Source: Heliomicrobium gestii (GTDB lineage: Bacteria > Bacillota > Desulfitobacteriia > Heliobacteriales > Heliobacteriaceae). From it: a DNA stretch of 51,750 nucleotides. Positions 16,707 to 26,968 of the stretch are shown piece by piece; the first letter of the stretch is position 1; the number at the start of each line of letters is the position of its first letter. The position numbers and the translations under genes were made by a program. The notes under the pieces are model-generated. The model ran no database searches and had not been told where the DNA came from. It worked only from the letters and a program-made list of their open reading frames with translations. Location of the stretch: contig NZ_WXEX01000017.1 of the NCBI RefSeq assembly GCF_009877435.1, positions 1 to 51,750 of the forward strand, given 5' to 3'.

Positions 16707-18680
16707 ATGGGAAGCATTCAGAAAAAGCTGACGACGACCATTCTCCTCGTTTTTTTGATCGCCCTCAGCGCGCTGGGTGGCCTCAACTATTGGGGGGCTT
16801 CCGAGATCATCTCAAACACCGTAATGGAAGAAATGGTCAAAATGGCCGCCGACTCGGCCGACGATATGGGCGATTGGCTGGAGGCGCGCAAATCGGAACT
16901 ACGAATCATGTCTGTGGATCCCGTCGTGCTCAGTGGGGAGAAAGCAGCGATGGTCTCTTTTCTCGCCAATGCGGCAAAAACCAATGATGACTATGATTCC
17001 ATCGCCTACGCCTCCACGGACGGCGCCTACATCGCTTCGACGGGGGCGACGGGGAGTGTGGCTGATCGCAGCTACTTTCAACAAGCCCTAAAAGGGGAAA
17101 TCGCGATTTCCGATCCTCTGGTATCAAAGATTACGAACAACCCATGTGTCATGATGGCCGTGCCGGTCACACAAAACGGCAAAGTGACGGGCGTGCTGAT
17201 CAGTTCGTTGGATATGAAGGATTTGACGGACCTCATCTTGTCGATAAAAATCGGGCAGACCGGCTACGCCCTGGTGGCGCAGCATGACGGCCTGACGATC
17301 CTTCATCCCAATCAAGAGATGGCCATGAAAGTGAATTATTTGACAGATCCCCAAGCCGATCCCGGGCGAAAGAGAGTCAGCCAGGCGCTCGCCAATGGGG
17401 AAAAAGGAATCGACATCTTACAGGCAAATGGGGTGGCGCGCTATTACGCCTATGCGCCTGTCCCAGGGATCAGTTGGGGGCTGGCCGTGACGGTGCCGGT
17501 CGCGGAAGTGACGGGGCAGTTGAGCCGGCTAACCGTCATCTCCACGGTGACAACACTGGTGGTCTTGGTTTTGGCGGCTGTGATCATCGCTTGGTACGCC
17601 CGCCGGATCGCCATGCCCATCAAATCGCTGGAGGCGGCGGCCAACCGCATCGCCGCAGGCGATCTATCGCAGGTAACACTGAATATCGCCACAAACGATG
17701 AGATCGGCCGGCTTGGGCAGAGCTTCGAGGAGATGGCGCAGAATTTACGCGGTCTGATCCAAAAAGTGAACGATGCGACCGGACAAGTGGCCCTTTCCTG
17801 CGAGGAACTGACGGCGAGTTCGGAGCAAGCGGCCGAAGCGGCCAATCACATATCGGGCGCCATCGTCAACGTTTCGACGGCCGCGGAGGAACAGATGGGG
17901 GCGGCGAACGATACGTCTTCTGTGGCGGAAGAGATCTCCGCCAGCATTCAGCAGGTGGCCGCCAATGTGAATCATGCGGCGCACCAATCGGGGCAGGCGG
18001 CGGAGCGGGCGCAAAAGGGCGGACAGGCCGTCACAAAAGCGGTCAACCAAATGGCTCGTATTGAGGAGACGGTGAATGCCTCCGCAAAAGTGGTGACCCA
18101 ATTGGGCGAGCGGTCGAAGGAGATCGGCCAAATTGTCGATGCCATCTCCGGAATCGCCGGGCAAACCAACCTCCTGGCCCTTAACGCAGCCATCGAGGCG
18201 GCGCGGGCCGGCGAACAGGGACGGGGCTTTGCCGTCGTGGCCGAGGAAGTGCGAAAGCTGGCGGAACAATCCCAGGCGGCGGCAAAACAGATTGCCCAGT
18301 TGATCGGTGAAATCCAGGGGGATACGGATAAGGCCGTTGTGGTCATGAACGATGGCACAGACGTGGTGAAAACAGGCGCCGAGATGGTCGGCGACGCCGG
18401 CGCCGCCTTTGCAGAAATCGCCGGTTTGGTGACCGACGTGTCGGCTGAGGTGAAGCAGATCGCCCTGTCCGTTCAGGAGATTGCCGCAGGCAGTCAGCAC
18501 ATCGTCGGTTTGGTCAAAGAGATGGAAAATCTCAATAAGAATTCCGCCGGTGAGGCCCAAAGCGTTTCCGCCGCCGCAGAGGAGCAGTTGGCCTCCATGC
18601 AAGAGATTGCCGCGTCCAGCCACACGTTGGCGACCATGGTGGAAGAGTTGCAAGCGGCAGTGCAAAAGTTTGCCCTATAG
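16707..18680 (+). CDS. Methyl-accepting chemotaxis protein, dCache type (paralogue A1)
   Basis: A 657-residue chemoreceptor: TM1 about 7-27, dCache sensor about 35-270 ([15 protein letters not shown] and [16 protein letters not shown] landmarks), TM2 about 280-302, HAMP about 303-356 and signalling hairpin with intact tip [21 protein letters not shown]. It is the same length as, and clearly paralogous to, the receptor at 21004; they differ most in the sensor, which suggests different ligands. The ATG follows GGGAGGAACGTAGCCT and lies 3 bp after the GGDEF/HD-GYP stop. The next receptor gene starts 46 bp downstream with no terminator between, so the three genes are probably one operon. Confidence 0.94.
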   Translation: MGSIQKKLTTTILLVFLIALSALGGLNYWGASEIISNTVMEEMVKMAADSADDMGDWLEARKSELRIMSVDPVVLSGEKAAMVSFLANAAKTNDDYDSIAYASTDGAYIASTGATGSVADRSYFQQALKGEIAISDPLVSKITNNPCVMMAVPVTQNGKVTGVLISSLDMKDLTDLILSIKIGQTGYALVAQHDGLTILHPNQEMAMKVNYLTDPQADPGRKRVSQALANGEKGIDILQANGVARYYAYAPVPGISWGLAVTVPVAEVTGQLSRLTVISTVTTLVVLVLAAVIIAWYARRIAMPIKSLEAAANRIAAGDLSQVTLNIATNDEIGRLGQSFEEMAQNLRGLIQKVNDATGQVALSCEELTASSEQAAEAANHISGAIVNVSTAAEEQMGAANDTSSVAEEISASIQQVAANVNHAAHQSGQAAERAQKGGQAVTKAVNQMARIEETVNASAKVVTQLGERSKEIGQIVDAISGIAGQTNLLALNAAIEAARAGEQGRGFAVVAEEVRKLAEQSQAAAKQIAQLIGEIQGDTDKAVVVMNDGTDVVKTGAEMVGDAGAAFAEIAGLVTDVSAEVKQIALSVQEIAAGSQHIVGLVKEMENLNKNSAGEAQSVSAAAEEQLASMQEIAASSHTLATMVEELQAAVQKFAL

Positions 18681-18726
18681 GAGCCGGAACGGGCGATTAC
18701 GTTAGGAACGGTAGGTGGGCTGGGAA

Positions 18727-20733
18727 ATGGGCAGATTCAACAGCATTCAATTTAAAATGATCGGTCTTGTCGGCGCCATTTTATTCGCCGTATGTACGAG
18801 TATTTCTATCATCTCATTCTACAATTTTTCTTCCACGTTAACCGCGCAAACATCCGGTGCGCTGACCGAACTGGCCAACGCATACGCCATCGTGATCGAC
18901 AAAGAAATCCAGAGCAACTTCATCGCGCTGGAAACCATCGCCACAATAGAGGGGATGAAAAAACAAAGTGAACCGTTGGACAATAAAATGGCGATACTCA
19001 AGGCGGAAATGAAACGACACGGCTATAAGATGATGGCCTTTTGTGAACCAAGTGGAAAGGCAGTCTCGACAACCGGGAAAGAGAGCAATATCGGTGACAG
19101 GGAGTACTTTAAAAAGGCGCTCGCCGGTGCCAATGCCGTGTCAGAGCCGCTGATCAGCAAAGACGACAACGCCCTTGTCGTCTCCTTTGCCGTGCCGGTT
19201 AAAGACAATGACCGCGTAGTGGCCGTGCTCGTCGCTTTGTACGACGGAACCAAGCTCAGTGAGATCACGAATGCGATCCACCCCGATGATTCAACCCAGG
19301 CGTTTATGATCAGCAAATCCGGTGTTAAAATCGCTCACTACAATAAAGACCTGGTCACATCCATGGATAATGACTTTGAGAATCTAAAACAAGATCCCCA
19401 TCTCGCCTCCCTGGTAGCGATTGAAAAAGAGATGGCGACGGGAAACTCGGGCACAGGCAAATACGAATACAAGGGCATATCAAAATTTATGGGCTACGCC
19501 CCCGTCAATTCGACAGGATGGTCACTGGCGATCACGGCGCCGGAGGCGAAAGTCTTCGACGGGATCAATCAACTGAAGGTCGTCGTGTTATTGCTTTCTG
19601 TCGCCCTGCTTCTTATTGGGCTGACCCTTGTCTACTTTGCCATCTCGACGGTGGTGAAGCCGATCAACCGGGCGATCGCGCGGATGGGGGTAATCGCCAA
19701 GGGAGACTTTAGCCGTGCCGTTTCGGCTGAGAACCTGGCGAGAACCGATGAGATCGGCCGGTTGGCCCAATCGATGGATACGATGCAGAACGCGGTAAAA
19801 CGAATCATCGGCAACATCGTCGGAGAAGCGAATACATCGACGACGCTGGCCCATACGGCAAAGAATCACATGAACGAGCTTAACGGGGACATCTCCGACA
19901 TTTCAGCGGCGACGGAAGAGCTATCGGCCAGCATGGAGGAGACCGCCGCCTCGACGGAAGAATTGAACGCCACCTCTACCGAGATCGAACGGGCCGTCCT
20001 CTCCATTGCCAAGAAATCCCATGACGGCGCAGAGACGGTGCTGGCGATCAGCAAACGAGCGCAACAGTTAAAAGCGAATGCGGTCCAGTCGGAGCAGGTG
20101 GCCCATTCGACCCATATGGAAGTGGAATCCCGGTTACGGGAGGCCATCACACAATCGAAGGCCATTGAACAGATCCGGGTGCTCTCTGATTCCATCTTGC
20201 AAATCACCTCCCAGACGAATCTGCTCGCCTTGAACGCCGCCATCGAAGCGGCGCGAGCCGGGGAGGCGGGGCGGGGCTTTTCGGTCGTTGCCGACGAGAT
20301 CCGCAAGCTGGCAGAAGACTCCAAGAATACGGTGACACGAATCCAGCAGGTCGCCGATCAGGTGATCGCCTCTGTGGAGAATCTTTCCGAAAGCGCCGAA
20401 CAGGTCCTCGATTTCATTCAAAGGCAGGTGATCAAGGACTATGCCGCCCTGATCAATACGGGTGAACAGTACTTCCAGGACGCGGAATACGTGAACACCC
20501 TGGTCTCCGATTTTAGCGGCACAGCCGAAGTCCTCGCCGAATCGATTCAAAACATGATGAAGGCGATTGAAGAAATCTCCTGCGCCAACAACGAGTCCGC
20601 AGAAAGCACGCAACAGATCGCGGAAAAAGCCACCCTGGTGTTAGAAAAGGCAAACGCCGTCTCCCAGATCGTCTCCTCGACGAGAGACAGCTTCGAAAAA
20701 ATGACGGTAGTCGTTGGAGAATTCAAGATATAA
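18727..20733 (+). CDS. Methyl-accepting chemotaxis protein, dCache type (paralogue B1)
   Basis: A 668-residue chemoreceptor: TM1 about 9-30, dCache sensor about 35-275 ([35 protein letters not shown]), TM2 about 282-302, HAMP, then a signalling region whose tip is [20 protein letters not shown]. After the tip it carries a segment [20 protein letters not shown] not seen in the A-type receptors, so it belongs to a different signalling-domain class. It matches the receptor at 28025-30031 in length and throughout the sequence. The ATG at 18727 is chosen, with GGTAGGTGG upstream; a GTG at 18715 is an alternative. Last gene of the probable three-gene operon, ending at the terminator at 20764. Confidence 0.93.
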   Translation: MGRFNSIQFKMIGLVGAILFAVCTSISIISFYNFSSTLTAQTSGALTELANAYAIVIDKEIQSNFIALETIATIEGMKKQSEPLDNKMAILKAEMKRHGYKMMAFCEPSGKAVSTTGKESNIGDREYFKKALAGANAVSEPLISKDDNALVVSFAVPVKDNDRVVAVLVALYDGTKLSEITNAIHPDDSTQAFMISKSGVKIAHYNKDLVTSMDNDFENLKQDPHLASLVAIEKEMATGNSGTGKYEYKGISKFMGYAPVNSTGWSLAITAPEAKVFDGINQLKVVVLLLSVALLLIGLTLVYFAISTVVKPINRAIARMGVIAKGDFSRAVSAENLARTDEIGRLAQSMDTMQNAVKRIIGNIVGEANTSTTLAHTAKNHMNELNGDISDISAATEELSASMEETAASTEELNATSTEIERAVLSIAKKSHDGAETVLAISKRAQQLKANAVQSEQVAHSTHMEVESRLREAITQSKAIEQIRVLSDSILQITSQTNLLALNAAIEAARAGEAGRGFSVVADEIRKLAEDSKNTVTRIQQVADQVIASVENLSESAEQVLDFIQRQVIKDYAALINTGEQYFQDAEYVNTLVSDFSGTAEVLAESIQNMMKAIEEISCANNESAESTQQIAEKATLVLEKANAVSQIVSSTRDSFEKMTVVVGEFKI

Positions 20734-20763
20734 AGCATCGATCAAAAGATAGGGAATCGAACG

Positions 20764-20815
20764 GATCGCTTTTCACGCTCGTCTACCATGGACAGCGCGA
20801 AAGCGATCTTTTTTC
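20764..20815 (+). terminator. Rho-independent terminator
   Basis: GATCGCTTTT...CGCT pairs imperfectly with AGCG..AAAGCGATC (20793-20808), followed by a run of six to seven T; 30 bp after the receptor stop. Confidence 0.75.
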
Positions 20816-21003
20816 TTCCGTAAATGCTGCAATCGGTCGATTCCTAAAAAGTGATAATCGTTCCGATTAAAAGAGGAGATTGACGTAACAGCAGAGAAAA
20901 AAGATAAAAAAACGCAAGTGGCGCTTTTCGCTTGATGAAAGCCGGTGTACCACTCGCGCGAAGGACTAGGACACGGAGCAAGAATGGCAGGAGGTGTCGT
21001 AGA

Positions 21004-22977
21004 ATGGGAAGCATTCAAAAAAAGCTCATCACGACGGTGCTCGTCATGTTTTTGATCTCACTCTCCGCGCTGGGGGGGCTGAATTATTGGGAAGCCAAGC
21101 AGGTTATCTCAGCCCAAGTGGAGCAAGAGATGGCGGAGATGGCCACCAATGGGGCAAACGACATCGGTGATTGGTTTGAATCGCGCAAGGCGGAGTTGCA
21201 CATGTTGGCATCAACGCCTGTTTTGGAAAGCGGTGACAAAGCGGCGATAGCGCCAAATTTGGTCAACGCGGACAAGGACAATGACCTGTTTGACGGAGTC
21301 GCCTATGCCTCCCCGGACGGCGCGTTAATCACATCCACTGGCGTGACGAGCAGCGTGACCGACCGAGGTTATTTTCAGGAGGCCCTACGAGGAGAGAGCG
21401 TTATCTCCGATCCGCTGGTGAATAAGGTGACAAATCGCCTGGTGAGTGTCATTGCTGTACCTGTAAAGGTGGACGGCAGGGTGACAGGCGTCTTGATTGG
21501 AAACATCAACATGGAAGACATATCAAAAAGGGTGTTGGCCATCAAGGTAGGGCAGTCGGGCTATGCCCTGGTTGCACAGCGTGACGGCTTGACGATCATT
21601 CATCCTGACCCGGAAGTGGCGATGAAAGCCAACCCGTTAACAGACCCGCAAGCCGATCCAGGGCGGAAGGCCATTACGGAACGGCTGATCAATGGGGGTA
21701 AGGGGATTGAAATCTTGCAGGCCAAAGGCGTCGAACGATACTACGCCTATGCGCCGGTTCCGGGATTGCGCTGGGCCCTCGCCGTGACGGTGCCTGTGTC
21801 GGAAGTGACGGGGCAATTGAGCAGGCTCACCATCATCTCGGTGATCACGACGGTCGTGGTGCTGGTTTTGGCTGGCGCGATCTTTGCCTGGTATGCCCGC
21901 CGCATCGCCAAACCGATCCAGATGCTTGAAATGGCGGCGAACCGTATCGCTGCCGGCGAACTCGCTGTGACCAATCTGGAGATCGACACGAACGACGAAA
22001 TTGGCCGGTTGGGACAGAGTTTCGAGCAAATGGCCCACAATTTGCGCAGCCTGATCGTGAAAGTCAATGGCGCCACCGAGCAAGTGGCGACTTCCGCTGA
22101 GCTTCTGACGGCCAGTTCCGATCAATCAGCCCAAGCGGCGCAACACATCGCGAACTCGATCATCACAGTCTCCACGGCCGTCGATGAACAATTGGGCGCG
22201 ACAAACGAAACGGCTTCTGTTGTGGAGGAGATCTCCGCTAGCATCCAGCAGGTCGCGGCCAATGTGAATCAGGTGTCGATGCAGTCCGGACAGGCTGCCG
22301 AAAGAGCGCAAAGGGGCGCACAAGCGGTCTCCAGGGCGGTCAGCCAGATGGGCCGCATCGAAGAGACGGTGAACTCCTCCGCCAAAGTAGTCGCCAAGCT
22401 GGGGGAACGCTCAAAAGAGATCGGCCAGATTGTGGACGCCATCTCTGGAATTGCCGGGCAAACAAACCTCCTGGCGCTGAATGCGGCCATCGAGGCGGCG
22501 CGAGCCGGTGAGCAGGGCCGAGGGTTCGCCGTGGTGGCTGAGGAGGTGCGCAAACTGGCCGAGCAGTCCCAGGAGGCGGCCCAACAGATCGCCCAGTTGA
22601 TCGGCGAAATCCAAAGCGATACCGGTAAAGCCGTTTCCGCCATGAACGAAGGCACACAAGTCGTCAAGACGGGCGCCGAGATGGTCAACGACGCCGGCGC
22701 CGCCTTCCAAGAAATCGCCAGTTTGGTTACGGACGTATCGGAGCAGGTCAAGGTGACATCTGTGTCCATCCAGGAGATTGCCTCGGGCAGCCAGCAGATC
22801 GTCGGTTCGGTGAAACGAATCGACGATCTGAGCCGCAATTCCGCCGGAGAGGCGCAGACCGTATCCGCCGCCGCCGAGGAGCAACTGGCAGCGATCCAGG
22901 AGATCACGGCGTCCAGCCACACGCTGGCGAACATGGTGGAAGAGATGAAAGCCGCCATAGGCAAGTTCTCCTTATAA
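21004..22977 (+). CDS. Methyl-accepting chemotaxis protein, dCache type (paralogue A2)
   Basis: A 657-residue chemoreceptor with the same architecture as the one at 16707: TM1 about 7-27, dCache sensor ([31 protein letters not shown]), TM2 about 280-302, HAMP, and signalling hairpin with tip [21 protein letters not shown]. Protein N-termini are nearly identical (MGSIQKKL), indicating a duplication with the intervening B1 gene left between the copies. The start is ATG 21004, with GGAGGTG nine bases upstream, not the frame opening at 20932. It is separated from the previous operon by a terminator and so has its own promoter in 20816-21003, which I could not pin down. Monocistronic. Confidence 0.94.
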   Translation: MGSIQKKLITTVLVMFLISLSALGGLNYWEAKQVISAQVEQEMAEMATNGANDIGDWFESRKAELHMLASTPVLESGDKAAIAPNLVNADKDNDLFDGVAYASPDGALITSTGVTSSVTDRGYFQEALRGESVISDPLVNKVTNRLVSVIAVPVKVDGRVTGVLIGNINMEDISKRVLAIKVGQSGYALVAQRDGLTIIHPDPEVAMKANPLTDPQADPGRKAITERLINGGKGIEILQAKGVERYYAYAPVPGLRWALAVTVPVSEVTGQLSRLTIISVITTVVVLVLAGAIFAWYARRIAKPIQMLEMAANRIAAGELAVTNLEIDTNDEIGRLGQSFEQMAHNLRSLIVKVNGATEQVATSAELLTASSDQSAQAAQHIANSIITVSTAVDEQLGATNETASVVEEISASIQQVAANVNQVSMQSGQAAERAQRGAQAVSRAVSQMGRIEETVNSSAKVVAKLGERSKEIGQIVDAISGIAGQTNLLALNAAIEAARAGEQGRGFAVVAEEVRKLAEQSQEAAQQIAQLIGEIQSDTGKAVSAMNEGTQVVKTGAEMVNDAGAAFQEIASLVTDVSEQVKVTSVSIQEIASGSQQIVGSVKRIDDLSRNSAGEAQTVSAAAEEQLAAIQEITASSHTLANMVEEMKAAIGKFSL

Positions 22978-23015
22978 GCAGCGGGGGGATCCATCGGGAG
23001 GATCGCCCTTGATGA

Positions 23016-23053
23016 GAACAGGGTCTGAGCGAATGAGCGTTCAGGCCCTGTTC
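23016..23053 (+). terminator. Strong hairpin, possible terminator
   Basis: GAACAGGGTCTGAGCG pairs with AGCGTTCAGGCCCTGTTC (bulged), 39 bp after the receptor stop. Only a short T-rich tail follows, so termination is possible but not certain. Confidence 0.45.
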
Positions 23054-23089
23054 GTTGAGCGGGAAGAGGCGTGACCGCATCGCGAAGGG

Positions 23090-23119
23090 TTGAAAAATAA
23101 GATCTGGCAACGATATAAT
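23090..23119 (+). promoter_or_regulatory. Sigma-A promoter for dapL
   Basis: TTGAAA (23090-23095), 18-base spacer, TATAAT (23114-23119), 36 bp before the GTG start of dapL. A good housekeeping promoter; it leaves a short leader with no room for a riboswitch. Confidence 0.7.
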
Positions 23120-23155
23120 TAATGCTAACGTATGTACAAGAAAGGGCTGAACAAC

Positions 23156-24385
23156 GTGGCGCTGGTAAACGAGAATTACCTGAAGCTTCCGGGAAGCTAT
23201 CTTTTTTCCGAAATCGCCCGGCGAGTGAATCAATTTAAGAAGGACAACCCTGAAGCGGATATCATCCGTTTGGGCATCGGCGATGTCACCCGTCCCCTCG
23301 TGCCGGCCGTCGTTGAGGCCATGAAAACAGCCGTCGACGAGATGGGCCGCGCGGAAACCTTCCGTGGCTATGGCCCGGAGCAGGGCTATGATTTCCTCAT
23401 CCAGCAGATCATCGAAAACGACTACAAACCGCGCGGTGTCACCATCAATATGGACGAGGTCTTCGTCAGCGACGGCTCCAAGTGTGATACAGCCAACTTC
23501 CAGGAGATCCTGGGCCTGGGCAACATTATCGCCGTCACCGATCCCGTCTATCCGGTCTACGTGGACAGCAACGTCATGGCCGGACGTTCCGGCATTTACA
23601 ATGAAAAAGGCCAGTTTGACAACATCGTCTACCTGCCTTGCACAGAAGCCAACGGCATGAAGCCGGAACTGCCGAAGACACGGGTGGATATGATCTACCT
23701 CTGTTTCCCCAACAACCCCACCGGTATGACGATGACAAAAGAAGAACTGAAGCAGTGGGTCGACTATGCCCGGGAAAACAAGTCGATCATCCTCTATGAC
23801 GCCGCCTACGAGGCCTTCATCCAGGAGGCGCACATCCCCCGCAGCATCTATGAGATTGAAGGCGCCCGCGAGGTGGCCGTCGAGTTCCGCAGCTTCTCTA
23901 AAACGGCCGGCTTCACCGGCAACCGTTGCGCCTTCACCGTCGTGCCCAAAGAAGTCATGGCCTATGACGGGGCGGGCAAAGCCTACAGCCTCAACAGCCT
24001 CTGGCTGCGCCGGCAGACGACCAAGTTCAACGGCGTCTCCTACCCGGTCCAAGCGGCGGCGGCGGCCATTTACACGGAAGCCGGCAAGCAGCAGGTCAAA
24101 GAGACCATCCAGTACTACATGGAAAACGCCCGGATCATCCGCGAAGGACTGGTCGAGGCCGGCTACAAGGTCTTCGGCGGCGTCAACGCCCCCTACATCT
24201 GGCTGAAGACGCCGGACAACATGAGCTCCTGGGATTTCTTCGACAAGCTGATCCGCGTGGCCAACGTGGTCGGCACGCCCGGCGCCGGCTTTGGCGCCAG
24301 CGGCGAAGGCTATTTCCGTTTGACCGCCTTCGGCACCCGGGAAAACACGGTCAAGGCGCTGGAACGCATCCGCACCCGGATGTAA
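23156..24385 (+). CDS. dapL: LL-diaminopimelate aminotransferase
   Basis: A 409-residue PLP enzyme that converts tetrahydrodipicolinate plus glutamate to LL-2,6-diaminopimelate in one step, feeding lysine and peptidoglycan synthesis. The DapL-specific opening [30 protein letters not shown], the [14 protein letters not shown] loop and the PLP lysine Lys249 in [12 protein letters not shown] are all present; length is typical. The start is taken as GTG 23156, preceded by GAAAGGGC at suitable distance, giving MALVNENY; the ATG at 23132 lacks a ribosome binding site and adds eight residues. Codon use is noticeably GC-richer than in nearby receptor genes. Its presence fits the DapL pathway variant common in Clostridia. 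Confidence 0.96.
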   Translation: MALVNENYLKLPGSYLFSEIARRVNQFKKDNPEADIIRLGIGDVTRPLVPAVVEAMKTAVDEMGRAETFRGYGPEQGYDFLIQQIIENDYKPRGVTINMDEVFVSDGSKCDTANFQEILGLGNIIAVTDPVYPVYVDSNVMAGRSGIYNEKGQFDNIVYLPCTEANGMKPELPKTRVDMIYLCFPNNPTGMTMTKEELKQWVDYARENKSIILYDAAYEAFIQEAHIPRSIYEIEGAREVAVEFRSFSKTAGFTGNRCAFTVVPKEVMAYDGAGKAYSLNSLWLRRQTTKFNGVSYPVQAAAAAIYTEAGKQQVKETIQYYMENARIIREGLVEAGYKVFGGVNAPYIWLKTPDNMSSWDFFDKLIRVANVVGTPGAGFGASGEGYFRLTAFGTRENTVKALERIRTRM

Positions 24386-24477
24386 GCCGGTTCTGACAGC
24401 AGACCAACGGAGCCGTAGAATTACAAAATGAGCGAATAGCGCAGTAGCGCAAACCGGTAGAATAAACGAATCAACGC

Positions 24478-24519
24478 AAGAAGCGACAAGAGGGAAATGA
24501 CATCCTCTTGTCGCTTCTT
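24478..24519. terminator. Terminator hairpin between convergent dapL and nudC
   Basis: A perfect sixteen-base stem, AAGAAGCGACAAGAGG (24478-24493) with CCTCTTGTCGCTTCTT (24504-24519). T-rich sequence follows on the plus strand. It probably serves dapL and may work in both directions. Confidence 0.75.
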
Positions 24520-24559
24520 ACTTTGTTCTTCCGTCGGCAGGCTCGGCCCGGAGGCGGAA

Positions 24560-25384
24560 TCAGCTTGTTTGGCGATGAGTAGAAACAAACCATTCGATCA
24601 ACCGCTTGGCGATGCTGAAGCTCGCCGGCAGCGGCGGCAGGTTGTCGACAGAAAACCAGTCTGCTTCGATAATCTCCCTAGGATCGATGGTGATCTCGCC
24701 GGAGGCGTATTGGGCCGTAAAACCGACCATGAGCGAATCGGGAAAGGGCCAGGGCTGGCTGCCGAAGTATTGGATCCGGTCGACCTCGATGCCGACTTCC
24801 TCTCTGACCTCCCGCCGCACGCACTCTTCCAGCGTCTCCCCCGGTTCGACGAAACCGGCGATCACTGTGTGCCAAGAGACCGCTGGAACCCGATGGGGGC
24901 GCGCCAGCAAGAGTTGATCGCCTCGCGTGACGGCGACGATGATGGCGGGAGAGATCCGGGGATAGACGAGGTGTCCGCAGCGTTCGCACTGCAGCGCCAT
25001 CTCCTGGGAAGACATCTGGAGGCGGCTTGCGCAGCAGCCGCAAAAGTGATTCTTTTTCAGCCATGTCCAGATATGGAGCGCCCGGATCGCCGTCCAGAAG
25101 AGGCTGTCCGCAATCTGCCCGTAGAGCCGCCGCAGGTCGATAAAGGCGTAGCCCCTTGGCGGCGCCCCATCAGCCAGGGTGGCCACGTAACAATCGGATC
25201 GGCAGGTCAGCCCGATGGGGCACGCACCGGTCAGTTCCGCCGTTATCGCGTCCATATCCCCTTGGGAAGGGATAACCACGGAACCCGCCACATCCTTGAT
25301 GAGCAACTTTCCGTCAAAAAAGATAAACCAGTACGGTGTATTCACTGAATCGTAAGATAGGCCGGCGCCTGTCCGACTCTCCAT
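24560..25384 (-). CDS. nudC: NAD(+) diphosphatase / Nudix hydrolase NudC type
   Basis: A 274-residue Nudix protein. It has the N-terminal NudC domain, a four-cysteine zinc ribbon (CGCC ... CERC, about residues 114-137), the Nudix box GFVEPGETLEECVRREVREE and the SQPWPFPDSLM motif that marks the NADH/NAD pyrophosphatase branch. It hydrolyses NAD(H) to NMN(H) and AMP, and enzymes of this branch can also remove NAD caps from RNA. It converges with dapL. The ATG at 25384 is the first of the frame; no clear ribosome binding site was assigned, so the N-terminus may be somewhat shorter. Confidence 0.9.
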   Translation of the reverse strand: MESRTGAGLSYDSVNTPYWFIFFDGKLLIKDVAGSVVIPSQGDMDAITAELTGACPIGLTCRSDCYVATLADGAPPRGYAFIDLRRLYGQIADSLFWTAIRALHIWTWLKKNHFCGCCASRLQMSSQEMALQCERCGHLVYPRISPAIIVAVTRGDQLLLARPHRVPAVSWHTVIAGFVEPGETLEECVRREVREEVGIEVDRIQYFGSQPWPFPDSLMVGFTAQYASGEITIDPREIIEADWFSVDNLPPLPASFSIAKRLIEWFVSTHRQTS

Positions 25385-25519
25385 CCTATCGCCGCCTTCG
25401 CCGGATTGATGGTACTATCGATGGACATCTGCCATGTCGCATATGAAAACAAACAAACCAGTTATAAGCCATCAATGGAAATAACGGTGCATATCTGTTG
25501 CCGAAAAGCGGCAAGGGAC

Positions 25520-25930
25520 TTATTTCCGGTATACGATCCCTTCCGCTACGGCGACGAAATCATCCTCCTCGTCCCGGACCTCGATCCGGTAAAAGCCCAC
25601 CTTGCGCGTTTTCTTTTCCTCCCTGGCGACAGCGGTGAGGGTTTGGCCTTCGAAAGTGGCTTTCATATAGCTGATATTGACGTTCAACCCGAGCGCCGTC
25701 GGGCCGTGGATGTTGCTGGCCGCCGCAAAGACGATATCGGCGAGGGTAAAGATCGTACCGCCGTGGGTGACGCCTTTTCCATTCAGAAGCGGCGGAGTGA
25801 TCCGCAGGCTCGCTTTGGCGTAACCGGGCGCCACTTCGTCGAGGGAGATGCCCAGGTGCCGGGCCAAGGCGTCTCGTTCCATGAAGAACTGACGATACAG
25901 GGAGGGGTCTTGTGGCCCAACTGAATCCAT
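25520..25930 (-). CDS. PaaI-family hotdog thioesterase
   Basis: A 136-residue single hotdog-fold protein. The central GKGVTHGGTIFTLADIVFAAASN block is the PaaI signature, with the His-Gly-Gly turn and the Asp on the following helix used in catalysis in this family. It would hydrolyse an acyl-CoA, probably aryl- or medium-chain; the substrate cannot be told. The ATG at 25930 has GGAAGGGATGG upstream. It is transcribed toward nudC (135-bp gap) and may be in the same unit. Length is typical. Confidence 0.88.
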   Translation of the reverse strand: MDSVGPQDPSLYRQFFMERDALARHLGISLDEVAPGYAKASLRITPPLLNGKGVTHGGTIFTLADIVFAAASNIHGPTALGLNVNISYMKATFEGQTLTAVAREEKKTRKVGFYRIEVRDEEDDFVAVAEGIVYRK

Positions 25931-26103
25931 GATCGCGTACCATCCCTTCCTTTTGCTTGCTTATAACCATACCGCTGTGATATACAAAAGTAAAGGCATC
26001 GCCGGGCGAAACGCCCATGGGCGAGTGCCCTGCAGGAACCGCCGTGGCCTGTGACCATAGAAACGCCTGCGATGAGAAAACTACAAAAGACAGGAGCGCT
26101 GAC

Positions 26104-26715
26104 ATGAAAAATCTGCTGAACATCCTGCTCAGCTGTCTGCTCACCGGCGCGGGGATCATCTTGCTCCGGCATGCCCACCTGGTGACCGGTGGGACACCGG
26201 GGCTCGCCTTAAGCCTCTCCTACCTCTTTGGAGCGTCTTTTTCCGTCGTCTATCTCGCCATCAACATCCCCTTCTACCTCCTCTCGATCCGGTACATGGG
26301 CCGGAGCTTCACCCTGAAGACCCTCTTGGCCTCCCTGCTGCTGTCGGGGATCACCGCCGTTGATCGCCTGCTGCCGGATTTCTTGCTCCCCGATTGGGCC
26401 GGCGCGCTCTTGGGCGGCGTTCTTGTGGGCATCGGGCTGTCCTACCTCTTTATCAACGGCTCCTCCCTGGGCGGGGTGAATATCCTTGTCGTCTTCTTCC
26501 ATCAACGCTTCGGCTGGGATCCGGGCAAAAGCACCTTTGTCATGGACTCCTTGGTCGTCCTCTCGAGCCTCTATTCGGTGGGATTGCTGAAAGGCCTCTT
26601 CTCCATCCTTTCGGTCGTCATCCTGTCTTTTATCATCAGCCGCGCCAAGGGGCGGATCGTCCTCCGCCGCCGCCAGGAGATCCTGGGGGAGACGGCCTCG
26701 CCGCCGGTTTCATGA
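26104..26715 (+). CDS. YitT-family membrane protein
   Basis: A 203-residue membrane protein with about five hydrophobic segments and the family pattern TGAGIILLRHAHLVTGGTPG, then GGVLVGIGLSYLFINGSSLGG. Most YitT proteins carry a C-terminal DUF2179 domain of about 80 residues; this one ends just after the last helix with a short RAKGRIVLRRR tail, so it is the short form. Function of the family is not established. Start ATG 26104 follows GACAGGAGCGCTGAC; the frame opens upstream at 26017 but those residues are polar and not family-like. Confidence 0.8.
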   Translation: MKNLLNILLSCLLTGAGIILLRHAHLVTGGTPGLALSLSYLFGASFSVVYLAINIPFYLLSIRYMGRSFTLKTLLASLLLSGITAVDRLLPDFLLPDWAGALLGGVLVGIGLSYLFINGSSLGGVNILVVFFHQRFGWDPGKSTFVMDSLVVLSSLYSVGLLKGLFSILSVVILSFIISRAKGRIVLRRRQEILGETASPPVS

Positions 26716-26812
26716 TCATCTCGCCCGATGGCTGCAACGCCTGTCAACCGCCGTTGCAACGGCCATTGATCGCCGTTGCGGCGACGCGTCGGATCGCCTT
26801 CGTCGTCTGCGC

Positions 26813-26843
26813 AACGCTTCGGCGGCGCAGCGGCGTTTTTTTA
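26813..26843 (+). terminator. Terminator-like GC-rich hairpin
   Basis: AACGC (26813-26817) pairs with GCGTT with further GC-rich pairing inside, followed by about seven T. It lies roughly 100 bp after the YitT gene. Confidence 0.5.
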
Positions 26844-26902
26844 TGGGGATAATGGCGTCAACGGAGGGAAACGTATCAATAGCCGTGAGGACGCTGGAAA
26901 AA

Positions 26903-26931
26903 TTGACAACTTCTTCAGCCGGTTTTATACT
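26903..26931 (+). promoter_or_regulatory. Sigma-A promoter for the 2-hydroxyacid dehydrogenase
   Basis: TTGACA (26903-26908), exact 17-base spacer, TATACT (26926-26931), 37 bp before the start codon. A near-consensus housekeeping promoter. Confidence 0.8.
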
Positions 26932-26968
26932 AAAAATATCTATCACAACATCGCGCAGGGGGGTCACT

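Noticed and set aside
20845-20870. Sigma-28-type motility promoter before the chemoreceptor at 21004
   Set aside because: TAAA and TCCGATTA are present but spaced by about 13 bases instead of 15, so the match is weak.
22904-24052. 382-codon minus-strand ORF
   Set aside because: Shadow of dapL, whose motifs are complete on the plus strand.
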